Source: Halomonas citrativorans (GTDB lineage: Bacteria; Pseudomonadota; Gammaproteobacteria; Pseudomonadales; Halomonadaceae). Taken from it: DNA of 64,000 nucleotides. The stretch is from the NCBI RefSeq assembly GCF_900163645.1, contig NZ_FUKM01000033.1, positions 124,001-188,000 of the forward strand, in the 5' to 3' direction. This document shows positions 9,164 through 19,045 of this stretch, piece by piece; position 1 is the stretch's first letter; each line of letters opens with the position of its first letter. Both the position numbers and the translations under genes were made by a program. The notes beneath the pieces were generated by a model. The model was not told the DNA's origin. It worked only from the letters and a program-made list of their open reading frames with translations, and did no database searches.

Positions 9164-9736
9164 ATGAAGCAGTCTCCCTGCCCGCCGATGAGCGACGCCG
9201 ATTGGCCAGAAGCGATTGCAGAGTTACGTGAAGGTTTTGCAGGCGCGATGAACGTCTACCGCACCATGGCACACCATCCGGCCCTGCTAAACGCCTGGGC
9301 GCCGTTGCGGCAGCACGTGGTGAAAGACAACGCCCTAGGCCCCGAGTTAACCGAGGTGGTGATTCTACGTGCCGGTTTTCGCCTGGGGTCGGCCTATGAG
9401 TGGGCTCACCATGTCAGCCGTGCGCTGGCGCTAGGGTTTTCTGATGCGAGGATAAACGCTATTCGTGGCGTGCCTGAATCAATTAACGGCGTTGATGGCC
9501 TGATTGTTAACGCGGTAGATGCGCTACTCGACAAGCGAATGCTGGCAAGCGATCAGGAAGAAACATTGGCCGAGGCGATTGGGCGTGAAGCCGTGATCGA
9601 CCTGATGGCCATGGTCGGCTTCTATTCGGTGCTGGGGTATTTGCTCAAGACCTACGACACGCCGATTGATGAGGGTATTCAAGAAGAGGCGCGGTTGAAC
9701 CCAGGGCTGTTTTCGCTAACGCCACCTTCCGCGTAA
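9164..9736 (+). CDS. Carboxymuconolactone decarboxylase family protein
   Basis: Small helical protein of the CMD/AhpD-like superfamily (190 aa). The region around residues 60-90 (LTEVVILRAGFRLGSAYEWAHH) matches the CMD core in the variant that carries E-W-x-H in place of the CxxC peroxidase motif, so a thiol peroxidase role is unlikely. A GAGGAAAT ribosome-binding site precedes the ATG. Its 3' end converges on xseA with a 21-base gap. The substrate is unknown. Confidence 0.85.
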   Translation: MKQSPCPPMSDADWPEAIAELREGFAGAMNVYRTMAHHPALLNAWAPLRQHVVKDNALGPELTEVVILRAGFRLGSAYEWAHHVSRALALGFSDARINAIRGVPESINGVDGLIVNAVDALLDKRMLASDQEETLAEAIGREAVIDLMAMVGFYSVLGYLLKTYDTPIDEGIQEEARLNPGLFSLTPPSA

Positions 9737-9757
9737 CCAACGAAGGTTTCTAGCTGT

Positions 9758-11095
9758 TTACTTGAAGCGCCGTTTCACCTCGACGCTCAGCCTGCCTTCA
9801 CCCAAACGCAGTGAGAGTTTCTGGCCGGGTTTGGTCTCCTCGGCGCGGCGCACGACCTGGCCCTTTTCATCCTGGGCAATGGCGTAGCCCCGGCCCAGTA
9901 CGGCCAGAGGGCTAATCGCATTGAGCTCCCGTGCGGCGCTGGTTAAACGCGCCTGCTGACGTTGAAGCTGGCGCTGCATGGCGTTTTCCATACGGCGGTG
10001 CAATTGGCCCACCCGTTCGCTTTCTGCGCGGTGCAAACGCGCCATGTCCTGGCTCGCCAAGCGCTTGCCCAACTGCGTTACGCTTGCCTGCTGCTGAGTA
10101 AGCGTTTGCTGCATAGCGCGATTTAAACGCTGGGAAAGGGTCGCCACGTGCTGGCGCTGGCGGTTTAGCTGCTCGCCAGGATGGCGAAGCCGTGCGCGCA
10201 GGCTATCCAACTGCTGGCTGTCGCGCTCCAACCGGCGCTGCATGGCGCGGTGCAGGCGGTGTTGCTGATCAACTAGCTGGCGCTTCAAGGCGTGTTGATC
10301 CGGCACCAGGCGCTCGGCGGCAGCCGAAGGGGTCGGGGCGCGTACATCGGCGGCAAAATCGGCAAGCGTGACATCCACCTCATGGCCCACCGCTGACATT
10401 ACCGGCAGGCGTGAATGAAAAATCGCCCGTGCCAAGTGCTCGTTGTTAAACGCCCATAAATCTTCCAGGCTGCCGCCGCCCCGTGTGATTAACACCACAT
10501 CGCGCTCAGGGTCCAACCGTGCCTGGCGGTTGAGTAGCCCAAGTGCTGCGATCATCGCGGAGGCGGCTTCCACGCCCTGTACCGGCACCGGGATTAACGT
10601 GACATCCGCCAGAGGCCAGCGCGCCGCTAAAACGGCCAGCACATCACGAATAGCCGCGCCGGTGGCAGAGCTTAAAATCAAAATCTTGCGCGGCGGAAAG
10701 GGCAGGGGACGCGTATTGGCAAACACGCCCTCGGCATCCAGCTGGGCTTTTAAGCGCTCAAACGCGGCCAGCAGCTCACCAAGCCCGGCCGCCTGCACGG
10801 CTTCGGCAATCAGTTGGTAGTCACCACGCGGCTCAAACAGCGACACCCGCCCGCGCAGTTTTACCTGGTCACCATCGCGCATCGGCGCCGATACAAAACG
10901 CGCCCGCTGGCGAAACAGCGCGCAGCGCACCTGGGCGCGGTCATCTTTAAGCGTAAAGTAGATATGCCCGGACGCCGGGCGCGAAACGTTAGAAAGCTCA
11001 CCTTCCACCCACACCTCGCCCACATCGCGTTCAAGCGCCTGGCGGGCCTGCTTGTTGAGCTCGCTGACGGAGAGGGCGCGGGAGGCGTCTGGCAT
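9758..11095 (-). CDS. xseA: Exodeoxyribonuclease VII large subunit
   Basis: Large catalytic subunit of ExoVII, which degrades single-stranded DNA together with XseB in repair. Order of parts: OB-fold nucleic-acid-binding domain (about residues 4-100, with VWVEGELSNVSRPASGHIYFTLKD), catalytic core (ISSATGAAIRDVL, ITRGGGSLEDLWAFN, VGHEVDVTLADFAADVRAPTPSAAAE), a long Gln/Arg-rich coiled coil, and a C-terminal YAIAQDEKG segment. The ATG at 11095 is preferred over the GTG at 11104 because an AAGG lies 8 bases upstream of it. The length is normal. Divergent from guaB, a common arrangement in gammaproteobacteria. xseB is not in the window. Confidence 0.95.
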   Translation of the reverse strand: MPDASRALSVSELNKQARQALERDVGEVWVEGELSNVSRPASGHIYFTLKDDRAQVRCALFRQRARFVSAPMRDGDQVKLRGRVSLFEPRGDYQLIAEAVQAAGLGELLAAFERLKAQLDAEGVFANTRPLPFPPRKILILSSATGAAIRDVLAVLAARWPLADVTLIPVPVQGVEAASAMIAALGLLNRQARLDPERDVVLITRGGGSLEDLWAFNNEHLARAIFHSRLPVMSAVGHEVDVTLADFAADVRAPTPSAAAERLVPDQHALKRQLVDQQHRLHRAMQRRLERDSQQLDSLRARLRHPGEQLNRQRQHVATLSQRLNRAMQQTLTQQQASVTQLGKRLASQDMARLHRAESERVGQLHRRMENAMQRQLQRQQARLTSAARELNAISPLAVLGRGYAIAQDEKGQVVRRAEETKPGQKLSLRLGEGRLSVEVKRRFK

Positions 11096-11159
11096 GGCAA
11101 TCACCTTGGTTTACATGAAATAAAAGCGGTTAGTTTAGCCTACCACCAACGCAGAGTAG

Positions 11160-12734
<1,575 letters not shown>

Positions 12735-12755
12735 CCAGCGCTTTTAAGTAACACG

Positions 12756-12777
12756 GCGGCGGGCATTGCTCCGCCGC
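12756..12777 (+). terminator. Hairpin between guaB and guaA (possible attenuator)
   Basis: Arms GCGGCGG (12756-12762) and CCGCCGC (12771-12777) enclose an 8-base loop and are followed by a T-rich stretch interrupted by G and C. It could be a weak terminator, or a processing or attenuation point that lowers guaA expression relative to guaB. Confidence 0.5.
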
Positions 12778-12829
12778 TTGCTTTTCGGCCTTACCAGCAG
12801 CACCTCCACTGCTTACTCGAGATACCGCC

Positions 12830-14407
12830 ATGAATGATATCCACGCCCACAAAATCCTGATTCTCGACTTCGGCTCACAGTACACCCAGCTGATCGCCCG
12901 CCGGGTACGCGAAATTGGCGTATTTTCTGAGGTTCGCGCCTTCGATATCACCGAAGAAGAGATCCGCGAGTACAACCCCAACGGCATCATCCTGGCCGGT
13001 GGCCCGGAGTCCGTGACCGAGCTGGATTCCCCGCGTGCGCCGCAGTGCGTGTTCGAAATGGGCCTGCCTGTGTTTGGCGTTTGCTACGGCATGCAGACAA
13101 TGGCCGAGCAGTTGGGCGGTAAAGTGGAAGGCTCCAACAAAAGCGAGTTTGGCTACGCACAAATCCGCATCGACGCTGAAAACGCACTGTTCAAAGACAT
13201 CAAAGACCACGTAGACACCGCCACCGGCAAAGCCCTGCTGGATGTGTGGATGAGCCACGGCGACAAGGTAGCCCAAGCGCCTGCCGAGTTCACCATTACC
13301 GCTTCCACACCCAGCTGCCCGATTGCGGCGATGGTCTGGGAAGAGAAGCAGTTCTACGGCGTACAGTTCCACCCGGAAGTCACCCACACCCTGCAAGGCC
13401 AGCGGATTCTTGAGCACTTTGTGCTGGATATCTGTAAAGCTGAAAAACGCTGGACGCCTGCCCAGATCATCGAAGACCAGGTACAGCGTGTACGCGAGCA
13501 AGTGGGCGACCGCCACGTACTGCTCGGCCTTTCCGGCGGTGTGGACTCTTCCGTAGTAGCCGCGCTGTTACACAAAGCGATTGGCGACCAGCTGACCTGC
13601 GTATTCGTGGATAACGGCCTGCTGCGTAAAGACGAAGGCAACCAGGTCATGGAAACCTTCGCCAAGCACATGGGCGTCAAGGTCATCCGTGTAGACGCTG
13701 AAGACCTGTTCCTAGGCAAGCTGAAAGGCGAGAAAGACCCGGAAGCCAAGCGCAAAATCATCGGCAACACCTTCATCGACGTGTTCGATGAAGAAGCCAG
13801 CAAGATTGAAGGCGTCGAGTTCCTGGCCCAGGGCACTATCTACCCGGACGTGATCGAATCCGCCGCCTCCAAAACCGGCAAAGCGCACGTGATCAAATCC
13901 CACCACAACGTGGGTGGCCTGCCAGAAACCATGAAGCTCAAGCTCGTCGAGCCGCTGCGCGAGCTATTTAAAGACGAAGTGCGCAAGCTTGGTTTGGAAC
14001 TCGGCCTGCCCTACGACATGGTTTACCGCCACCCCTTCCCAGGGCCGGGCCTGGGCGTGCGTATTCTGGGTGAAGTGAAGAAAGAATACGCCGATATCCT
14101 CCGCGAAGCCGACGCCATCTTCATCGAAGAACTGCGCGCTTCCGGCTGGTACGAAAAAACCAGCCAGGCATTCGCCGTGTTCCTGCCGGTGAAATCGGTA
14201 GGCGTAGTAGGTGACGGCCGCCGCTACGAGTGGGTCATCGCCATCCGCGCGGTAGAAACCATCGACTTCATGACCGCACGCTGGGCGCACCTGCCCTATG
14301 AGCTGCTGGAGACCGTTTCCAACCGCATCATCAATGAGTTGGGTGGGGTTTCTCGGGTGACTTATGATGTGAGTAGTAAGCCGCCTGCTACTATTGAGTG
14401 GGAGTGA
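12830..14407 (+). CDS. guaA: GMP synthase (glutamine-hydrolysing)
   Basis: Converts XMP to GMP using ATP and glutamine. The N-terminal class I glutamine amidotransferase domain (about residues 8-200) has the catalytic Cys in [14 protein letters not shown] and a later FHPEV His-Glu pair. The PP-loop ATP pyrophosphatase domain has [14 protein letters not shown], and the C-terminal dimerisation domain ends in [10 protein letters not shown]. The length of 525 aa is normal. The last ~70 bases (from about 14336) switch from C-ending to G/T-ending codons, unlike the rest of the gene; this may mark a recombination point because a foreign-looking island starts right after the stop. Confidence 0.96.
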   Translation: MNDIHAHKILILDFGSQYTQLIARRVREIGVFSEVRAFDITEEEIREYNPNGIILAGGPESVTELDSPRAPQCVFEMGLPVFGVCYGMQTMAEQLGGKVEGSNKSEFGYAQIRIDAENALFKDIKDHVDTATGKALLDVWMSHGDKVAQAPAEFTITASTPSCPIAAMVWEEKQFYGVQFHPEVTHTLQGQRILEHFVLDICKAEKRWTPAQIIEDQVQRVREQVGDRHVLLGLSGGVDSSVVAALLHKAIGDQLTCVFVDNGLLRKDEGNQVMETFAKHMGVKVIRVDAEDLFLGKLKGEKDPEAKRKIIGNTFIDVFDEEASKIEGVEFLAQGTIYPDVIESAASKTGKAHVIKSHHNVGGLPETMKLKLVEPLRELFKDEVRKLGLELGLPYDMVYRHPFPGPGLGVRILGEVKKEYADILREADAIFIEELRASGWYEKTSQAFAVFLPVKSVGVVGDGRRYEWVIAIRAVETIDFMTARWAHLPYELLETVSNRIINELGGVSRVTYDVSSKPPATIEWE

Positions 14408-14751
14408 TTGGGCGTCTGGTACTGAATGGTACTATGTAGCAAGACATACTCTAAAGTTCGCGTAGTCGAATGCATCCCGAAAGTTGGATACCTACAATCT
14501 TCGGGGTGTTTCTATGAGGGAAAGTGCAGCGAATAGTTGAAGCTAAAGATAGTGCACTAGTACCTCCATGGAGTTTTCTTATAGCCAGTGCATATTTGGA
14601 ATCAAACTAGCTTACGAAGGCGACTATAAGGGCTTAAAGTCTAAAAAATCTAGACTCAATAGCCATTTATGCATAACATAGCTGCAAATTATAACCTCAG
14701 TTACCTGTCCCTAATCTGTGTGTAGGAACTTTAGACTTTTAGGAAAATCGT
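14408..14751. other. 344-base AT-rich spacer after guaA
   Basis: No gene seen. Composition drops abruptly to AT-rich at the guaA stop and stays so through the following four genes. No integrase, no obvious terminator and no copy of the guaA end were recognised. The final bases hold an AGGAAAA ribosome-binding site for the methyltransferase, and an upstream AT-rich stretch probably contains its promoter. Confidence 0.5.
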
Positions 14752-15789
14752 ATGGCCCTGCGTGCCCAAAAGCCAATTGCTCTGGATCTATTCTGCGGAT
14801 CTGGTGCCGTTTCCTTAGGGTTGCAACAGGCTGGGTTTGAGGTCGTTGGTGCAGTGGACTACGAGGCTGGGGCATGCCGTACCTACCGTGCTAATCATCC
14901 CTCAGTGCGTCTGCTCGAAAAAGATATCCGACAAGTCGATCCTGATGATTTTGCCGATCTTATACCGATCAAACTTGATCTCTTGGTCATCTGTGCGCCT
15001 TGCCAGCCTTTTAGCAGCCAAAACCGTCGCAAAACTCTCAGCGACAGCCGAAACAACCTTGTAGCAGAATCCAAAAAATTCATTCTGCGCTTTAGCCCAT
15101 CGCTGGTCTTTCTTGAAAATGTTCCCGGTTTGGCATCAACCGATATTTTTGACGACTTCACATCATGGCTTCGTAATGAAGTCGGCTATGAAGTGGCAGA
15201 GCCAATGCGAGTAGATGCTGCAGAGCTAGGTGTTCCCCAACGCCGATCTCGCATGATACTCGTAGCTGCTAAAGGAGTCGCTCTGCAGAAAGCAGTTAGT
15301 ATAGCTACAACCAGAAGAACGACAGTTGGGGAGGCCATCAGCGATTTACCTGAGCCTCCCATCGGCCGGACAGCTGCGGGAGCGGACCCGCTGCACTATG
15401 CAAGAAAGCATTCTCCACTTAATATCGAGCGTTTACGGCATATTCCCATTGACGGAGGCGGTCGCAATGCGCTCCCGCCCCACCTACAACTTGCTTGCCA
15501 TAAAAATGCTAAAAAAAGCGCTTTTTCAGATACTTATGGGCGAATGGGCTGGTCTGATGTGGCGCCAACTCTTACTACTGGATGTACGGATATAACTCGC
15601 GGTAGATTCGCTCACCCGGTACAAAATCGAGCCATTACCCTACGAGAAGCTGCGAGACTGCAAACTTTCCCCGACGATTATATCTTTTATGGCAATGCCA
15701 GCCAGGTGGCAATGCAGATTGGCAATGCAGTTCCGCCCAAAATGATGTTTACCATCGCCTGTAGTTTAAAAGCTGCACTCATCTCTTGA
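14752..15789 (+). CDS. DNA (cytosine-5-)-methyltransferase
   Basis: Transfers a methyl group from SAM to C5 of cytosine in a specific DNA sequence. All the main C5-MTase motifs are present in order: motif I DLFCGSGAVSLGLQQAGF (about residue 13), motif IV CAPCQPFSSQ with the catalytic Cys (about residue 85), motif VI FLENVPG (about 122), motif VIII PQRRSRMILVA (about 163), motif IX REAARLQTFPDDY, and motif X MQIGNAVPP. The target-recognition region between VIII and IX is short, and the whole protein is compact at 345 aa. No restriction endonuclease gene is recognisable nearby; the next three same-strand genes form a signalling-like set instead. The specificity is unknown. Confidence 0.93.
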   Translation: MALRAQKPIALDLFCGSGAVSLGLQQAGFEVVGAVDYEAGACRTYRANHPSVRLLEKDIRQVDPDDFADLIPIKLDLLVICAPCQPFSSQNRRKTLSDSRNNLVAESKKFILRFSPSLVFLENVPGLASTDIFDDFTSWLRNEVGYEVAEPMRVDAAELGVPQRRSRMILVAAKGVALQKAVSIATTRRTTVGEAISDLPEPPIGRTAAGADPLHYARKHSPLNIERLRHIPIDGGGRNALPPHLQLACHKNAKKSAFSDTYGRMGWSDVAPTLTTGCTDITRGRFAHPVQNRAITLREAARLQTFPDDYIFYGNASQVAMQIGNAVPPKMMFTIACSLKAALIS

Positions 15790-15870
15790 TGCTTCGCTTA
15801 AGCTCTCTACACACCTTCTACTAGCACTGACCCCTTTTATCTCAGTTTATTTTGGCAGCATCATCTCGAT

Positions 15871-15897
15871 TACAGTAGTATTCCAGATACTACTGTA
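15871..15897. promoter_or_regulatory. Perfect 11-bp inverted repeat upstream of the ATPase operon
   Basis: TACAGTAGTAT (15871-15881) and its exact reverse complement ATACTACTGTA (15887-15897) are separated by 5 bases. No T-run follows, so it is unlikely to be a terminator. It sits about 80 bases after the methyltransferase stop and about 150 bases before the ATPase start, as expected of an operator controlling the three-gene unit. In restriction-modification biology such palindromes often bind a controller protein or the methyltransferase itself; that link is inference. Confidence 0.6.
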
Positions 15898-16050
15898 CAA
15901 TAGTTCGTAACTACGTCCTATATGATTCGGCTACCAAATTGATGTCATAACCGGAAAATAGCCATGGCGCGAACTTTAAAAAGTCGCCTGTAGAAATTGC
16001 GGTTGGGATGGCTGAGTTGCAGACCAAAACTGATAAATCTAGGGGCCTTA

Positions 16051-17823
16051 ATGACACAGCTCAAGGTTAGAGCTAGAGCTGTCGACATGCTTGGTCGACA
16101 GCAAATCGCTGGTATTCCCAATGCGATTCATGAGTTGTTTAAAAATGCGCATGACGCATATGCAGAGAACGTCGAAGCCGACTATTTTCGCCGAAATCGC
16201 GTGTTGGTTCTACGAGATGATGGATATGGCATGACCCGTAACGACGTTGAGAATCGTTGGCTTACTCTAGGCACAGAATCACGAGTCAACGCAAACGTTG
16301 TAAATAAAGATATTGCTGAACACGAATGGCGTGGCCCAAAAAATTTACCTCAACGCGCAATTATGGGTGAGAAAGGTATTGGAAGACTCGCGATTGCAGT
16401 AATTGCACCAATTACCATTCTTATGACCAGAGCGAGCCGTCCAGATGGATTGAAAAATCTAGTGGTAGCCCTCGTTCATTGGGGACTCTTTGAACAACCG
16501 GGGTTAGATATTAGTGAAATTAATGTTCCTGTTGCAGAGTTTCCAGGCGGAATGTTGCCAACTCGGGAAGATATATGTGGCCTCGCTGATAAGGTTGCAA
16601 AAAATCTGGAGGACCTAAGGCACGAAATATCTCCAGAAGCTTTTAAACAGCTAAAAGAAACATTGCAGCAGGTCAGGTTCATTGGGCCTGATATGCTGGA
16701 TAAAACTTTAAATAAAAACAGTGACGGTAGCGAGAGACAAGATCCGCTAACTCTCTCAGGCGACGGCTATGGCACCACCTTTATTGTGCTTCCAGTAGCA
16801 CCAGAGTTAGATGATGACATTGATAGCGGCACTGAGCGTGAATCATCAAAGCTAGAAAGAAATCTATTAGGTTTTTCCAATGTAATGTCTTTACTTAAAC
16901 CAGTAATAAAAACTGAGTTTAGAGATCACCTTGCGGACGGTCCGCACGAACGTATCGGCTCGAAAAGTTTTTTTACCAGTGAAGACTTCAAACGAACCGA
17001 CCAATATTTTGAAGGCACATTTAATGAGCAGGGTCAGTTCATAGGTACTGTTTCGATTTATGGTAAGCCTCGACCATATGTATGTAACTGGATAGACGGA
17101 AAGGGGAGAACTCCGAGGTGTGGGCCGTTTTCCTTAAGGTACGGATACGTTCAAGGCAGATCCACCGAATCTCGCCTCAACCCAACAGATTGGCAAGAAA
17201 TGTCGTCTAAAACGGATCGTGTCGGTGGACTATACATTTATAGAGACGGAATACGGGTTTTACCTTATGGAAACTCGGATGTAGATTGGCTTGATATTGA
17301 GAAACGAAGAACTTATTCAGCTAGAGATTGGTTCTTTTCATATCGACGGGGGTTTGGTTACGTCGAAATAAAACATTCTGTAAATGATTCATTGACTGAG
17401 AAAGCTGGTAGGGAAGGTTTTAGAGAAAACCTTGCATACCGCGACTTTCGTTCTATCCTAGTTAACTTCTTCAAACAACTTGCTTACGAATTTTTTCGCA
17501 ATACTTCTCCTCAGGGTGAAGATTACATTGAAGGTAAGGAGCTATTTACAGCGCAAGCAGAGCTGCTAAAAAAACAAAAGGTAAAAGCCGAGTCTCGCAG
17601 AAAAGATTTTCAAAAGCTTTTAGATGTTTTTTTCGAAAAGTACAACTCGGGATATTTTGAAACCGAATCGAAGCGAATTCTAGAGGAGCTGTCCGAAAAT
17701 ATTTTTAAACTAGATGGAATAAAATCTACCGAAGAATTTGCATATGGCTCGAGAGTTCTTGAAGCTGAAATAAAACAAAAAATTAATAAAATTAACTCGT
17801 CAAACCCAAATTGCTATGCCTAG
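16051..17823 (+). CDS. GHKL (Hsp90/MORC-like) ATPase, putative conflict-system effector or sensor
   Basis: Protein of 590 aa with an N-terminal GHKL ATPase fold of the HATPase_c_3 type: N-box AIHELFKNAHDAYA (Glu28, Asn32, Asp35), G1 box RDDGYGM (Asp57, Gly58, Gly60) and G2 loop MGEKGIGRLA (residues 105-114). This is MORC/Hsp90/MutL style, without a histidine-phosphorylation domain. The middle (about 250-450) is a beta-rich transducer-like region, and the C-terminal ~90 residues are Lys/Glu-rich and helical. The ATG at 16051 follows AGGGG; an upstream start at 15997 adds 18 residues without family features. It overlaps the next gene by 8 bases. Role inferred: ATP-driven clamp or conformational switch in a defence module. 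Confidence 0.8.
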   Translation: MTQLKVRARAVDMLGRQQIAGIPNAIHELFKNAHDAYAENVEADYFRRNRVLVLRDDGYGMTRNDVENRWLTLGTESRVNANVVNKDIAEHEWRGPKNLPQRAIMGEKGIGRLAIAVIAPITILMTRASRPDGLKNLVVALVHWGLFEQPGLDISEINVPVAEFPGGMLPTREDICGLADKVAKNLEDLRHEISPEAFKQLKETLQQVRFIGPDMLDKTLNKNSDGSERQDPLTLSGDGYGTTFIVLPVAPELDDDIDSGTERESSKLERNLLGFSNVMSLLKPVIKTEFRDHLADGPHERIGSKSFFTSEDFKRTDQYFEGTFNEQGQFIGTVSIYGKPRPYVCNWIDGKGRTPRCGPFSLRYGYVQGRSTESRLNPTDWQEMSSKTDRVGGLYIYRDGIRVLPYGNSDVDWLDIEKRRTYSARDWFFSYRRGFGYVEIKHSVNDSLTEKAGREGFRENLAYRDFRSILVNFFKQLAYEFFRNTSPQGEDYIEGKELFTAQAELLKKQKVKAESRRKDFQKLLDVFFEKYNSGYFETESKRILEELSENIFKLDGIKSTEEFAYGSRVLEAEIKQKINKINSSNPNCYA

Positions 17824-19045
17824 GGGGTTGCAGCTAACAAAGCGTTTACAAAAAGATTGGGCAGCATATGAAGAGGTTTCTAGGCAATTAATTACTGAAG
17901 TTCTGGGCCCACTTCGGAGTGAAGCGGATGAGAAAATTGCAGAGACGAATAAAGGACGAATTTCTCAATCTGAACTTAGAGCTATTGCTCTCCAAGATAT
18001 AGAAAAAGAGAAAGAAGAGATAGTGCGCGACTTAGTTAATCTTCGCCGAGAAGCTGTAAGTGCTAGCGAAAAAATGCAGGGTATCGTACAAAAAGTACTT
18101 CAGGAAGAGTTTTCTGAGTTGCGCGCTAGTATGGAAAAACATGTTAGCAATTTTACAAGGATTTCTGCTGAACAGCCTGAAAAATTGGATATACTACGCC
18201 GAGAAACAGAGCAAAAAATACTTACATTAAAGATGCATGAAGCCAGCCTATTTGAGTCGCTTAAGCGTCAGATGGTAGAGATTTCGGAAAGTGTGCAAGT
18301 TCGCGAAACCCTAGATGATCAGCTTGGAGCACTTGAATCAAGAAACCAACTGCTAGAAGAGCAAGTTGAGTTTTATGCAGATTTTGCACAAATGGGAATG
18401 TCAGTAGGTATTTTACAACATGAGTTTGAAGGTGCTGCTCGTGGTATCCGAAGTGCCATGTCAGAGCTAAAACCATGGGCTGACAAAAATCCGCCCCTTG
18501 CCAAAATTTATAAAAAACTACGTGATCATATAGAACATTTAGATGGATATTTAAAAGTATTAGATCCATTAGGCCGTCGAATGCATCGTTCTACAATTGA
18601 AATATCAGGAAGCGAAATCCTAAATGTAATACGCAATGTATTTGAGGATAAACTTACGTCCTCCAATATCAAGCTTGAAGCAACGCTATCTTTTAGAAGC
18701 TTTAAGGTTAGTTGTAAATCTTCTGCTGTGATAGGAGCTTTTATCAATATAATAGATAACGCTATCTATTGGCTTGATAGCCGTGCACAAGGAGATAGAA
18801 CAATCACAATGGATGCAGATGACGAAGGCTTCTTAATATCTAATAATGGACCTGGAATTGAGGAACGTATGCAGCGGCGTATTTTTGAGTTCGGTGAGAC
18901 CCAAAAACCTGGAGGGAGAGGTATGGGCCTTGCTGTAAGTCGTGAAACTTTGCACCGTGAAGGGTTTACTATTGAGCTTAGCCACTCGGGAGCTTATCAA
19001 AATCCTCAATTCAAGATTTATCCGAAGGATATGCAACATGGATAA
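17816..19045 (+). CDS. HEF-type sensor histidine kinase (cytoplasmic)
   Basis: Soluble kinase-like protein of 409 aa. Residues ~60-190 form a long charged coiled coil. A four-residue motif QHEF follows (His202-Glu203-Phe204), embedded in a helix that corresponds to the phospho-acceptor helix of histidine kinases. The C-terminus is a full HATPase_c domain: N-box IIDNAIYWL (Asn315), G1 NNGPGI, F-box RIFEFGETQ, and G2 GGRGMGLAVS. No transmembrane or PAS segment is visible, so any input must come through the coiled coil or a partner. I recall this architecture as the HEF_HK family (Pfam PF19191, from memory), predicted to belong to prokaryotic conflict systems. Overlaps both neighbours by 8 bases. 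Confidence 0.82.
   Translation: MPRGLQLTKRLQKDWAAYEEVSRQLITEVLGPLRSEADEKIAETNKGRISQSELRAIALQDIEKEKEEIVRDLVNLRREAVSASEKMQGIVQKVLQEEFSELRASMEKHVSNFTRISAEQPEKLDILRRETEQKILTLKMHEASLFESLKRQMVEISESVQVRETLDDQLGALESRNQLLEEQVEFYADFAQMGMSVGILQHEFEGAARGIRSAMSELKPWADKNPPLAKIYKKLRDHIEHLDGYLKVLDPLGRRMHRSTIEISGSEILNVIRNVFEDKLTSSNIKLEATLSFRSFKVSCKSSAVIGAFINIIDNAIYWLDSRAQGDRTITMDADDEGFLISNNGPGIEERMQRRIFEFGETQKPGGRGMGLAVSRETLHREGFTIELSHSGAYQNPQFKIYPKDMQHG

Noticed and set aside
14752..15789. Calling the methyltransferase part of a type II restriction-modification system
   Set aside because: No neighbouring gene shows a recognisable nuclease motif; the next three are GHKL- and receiver-type proteins.
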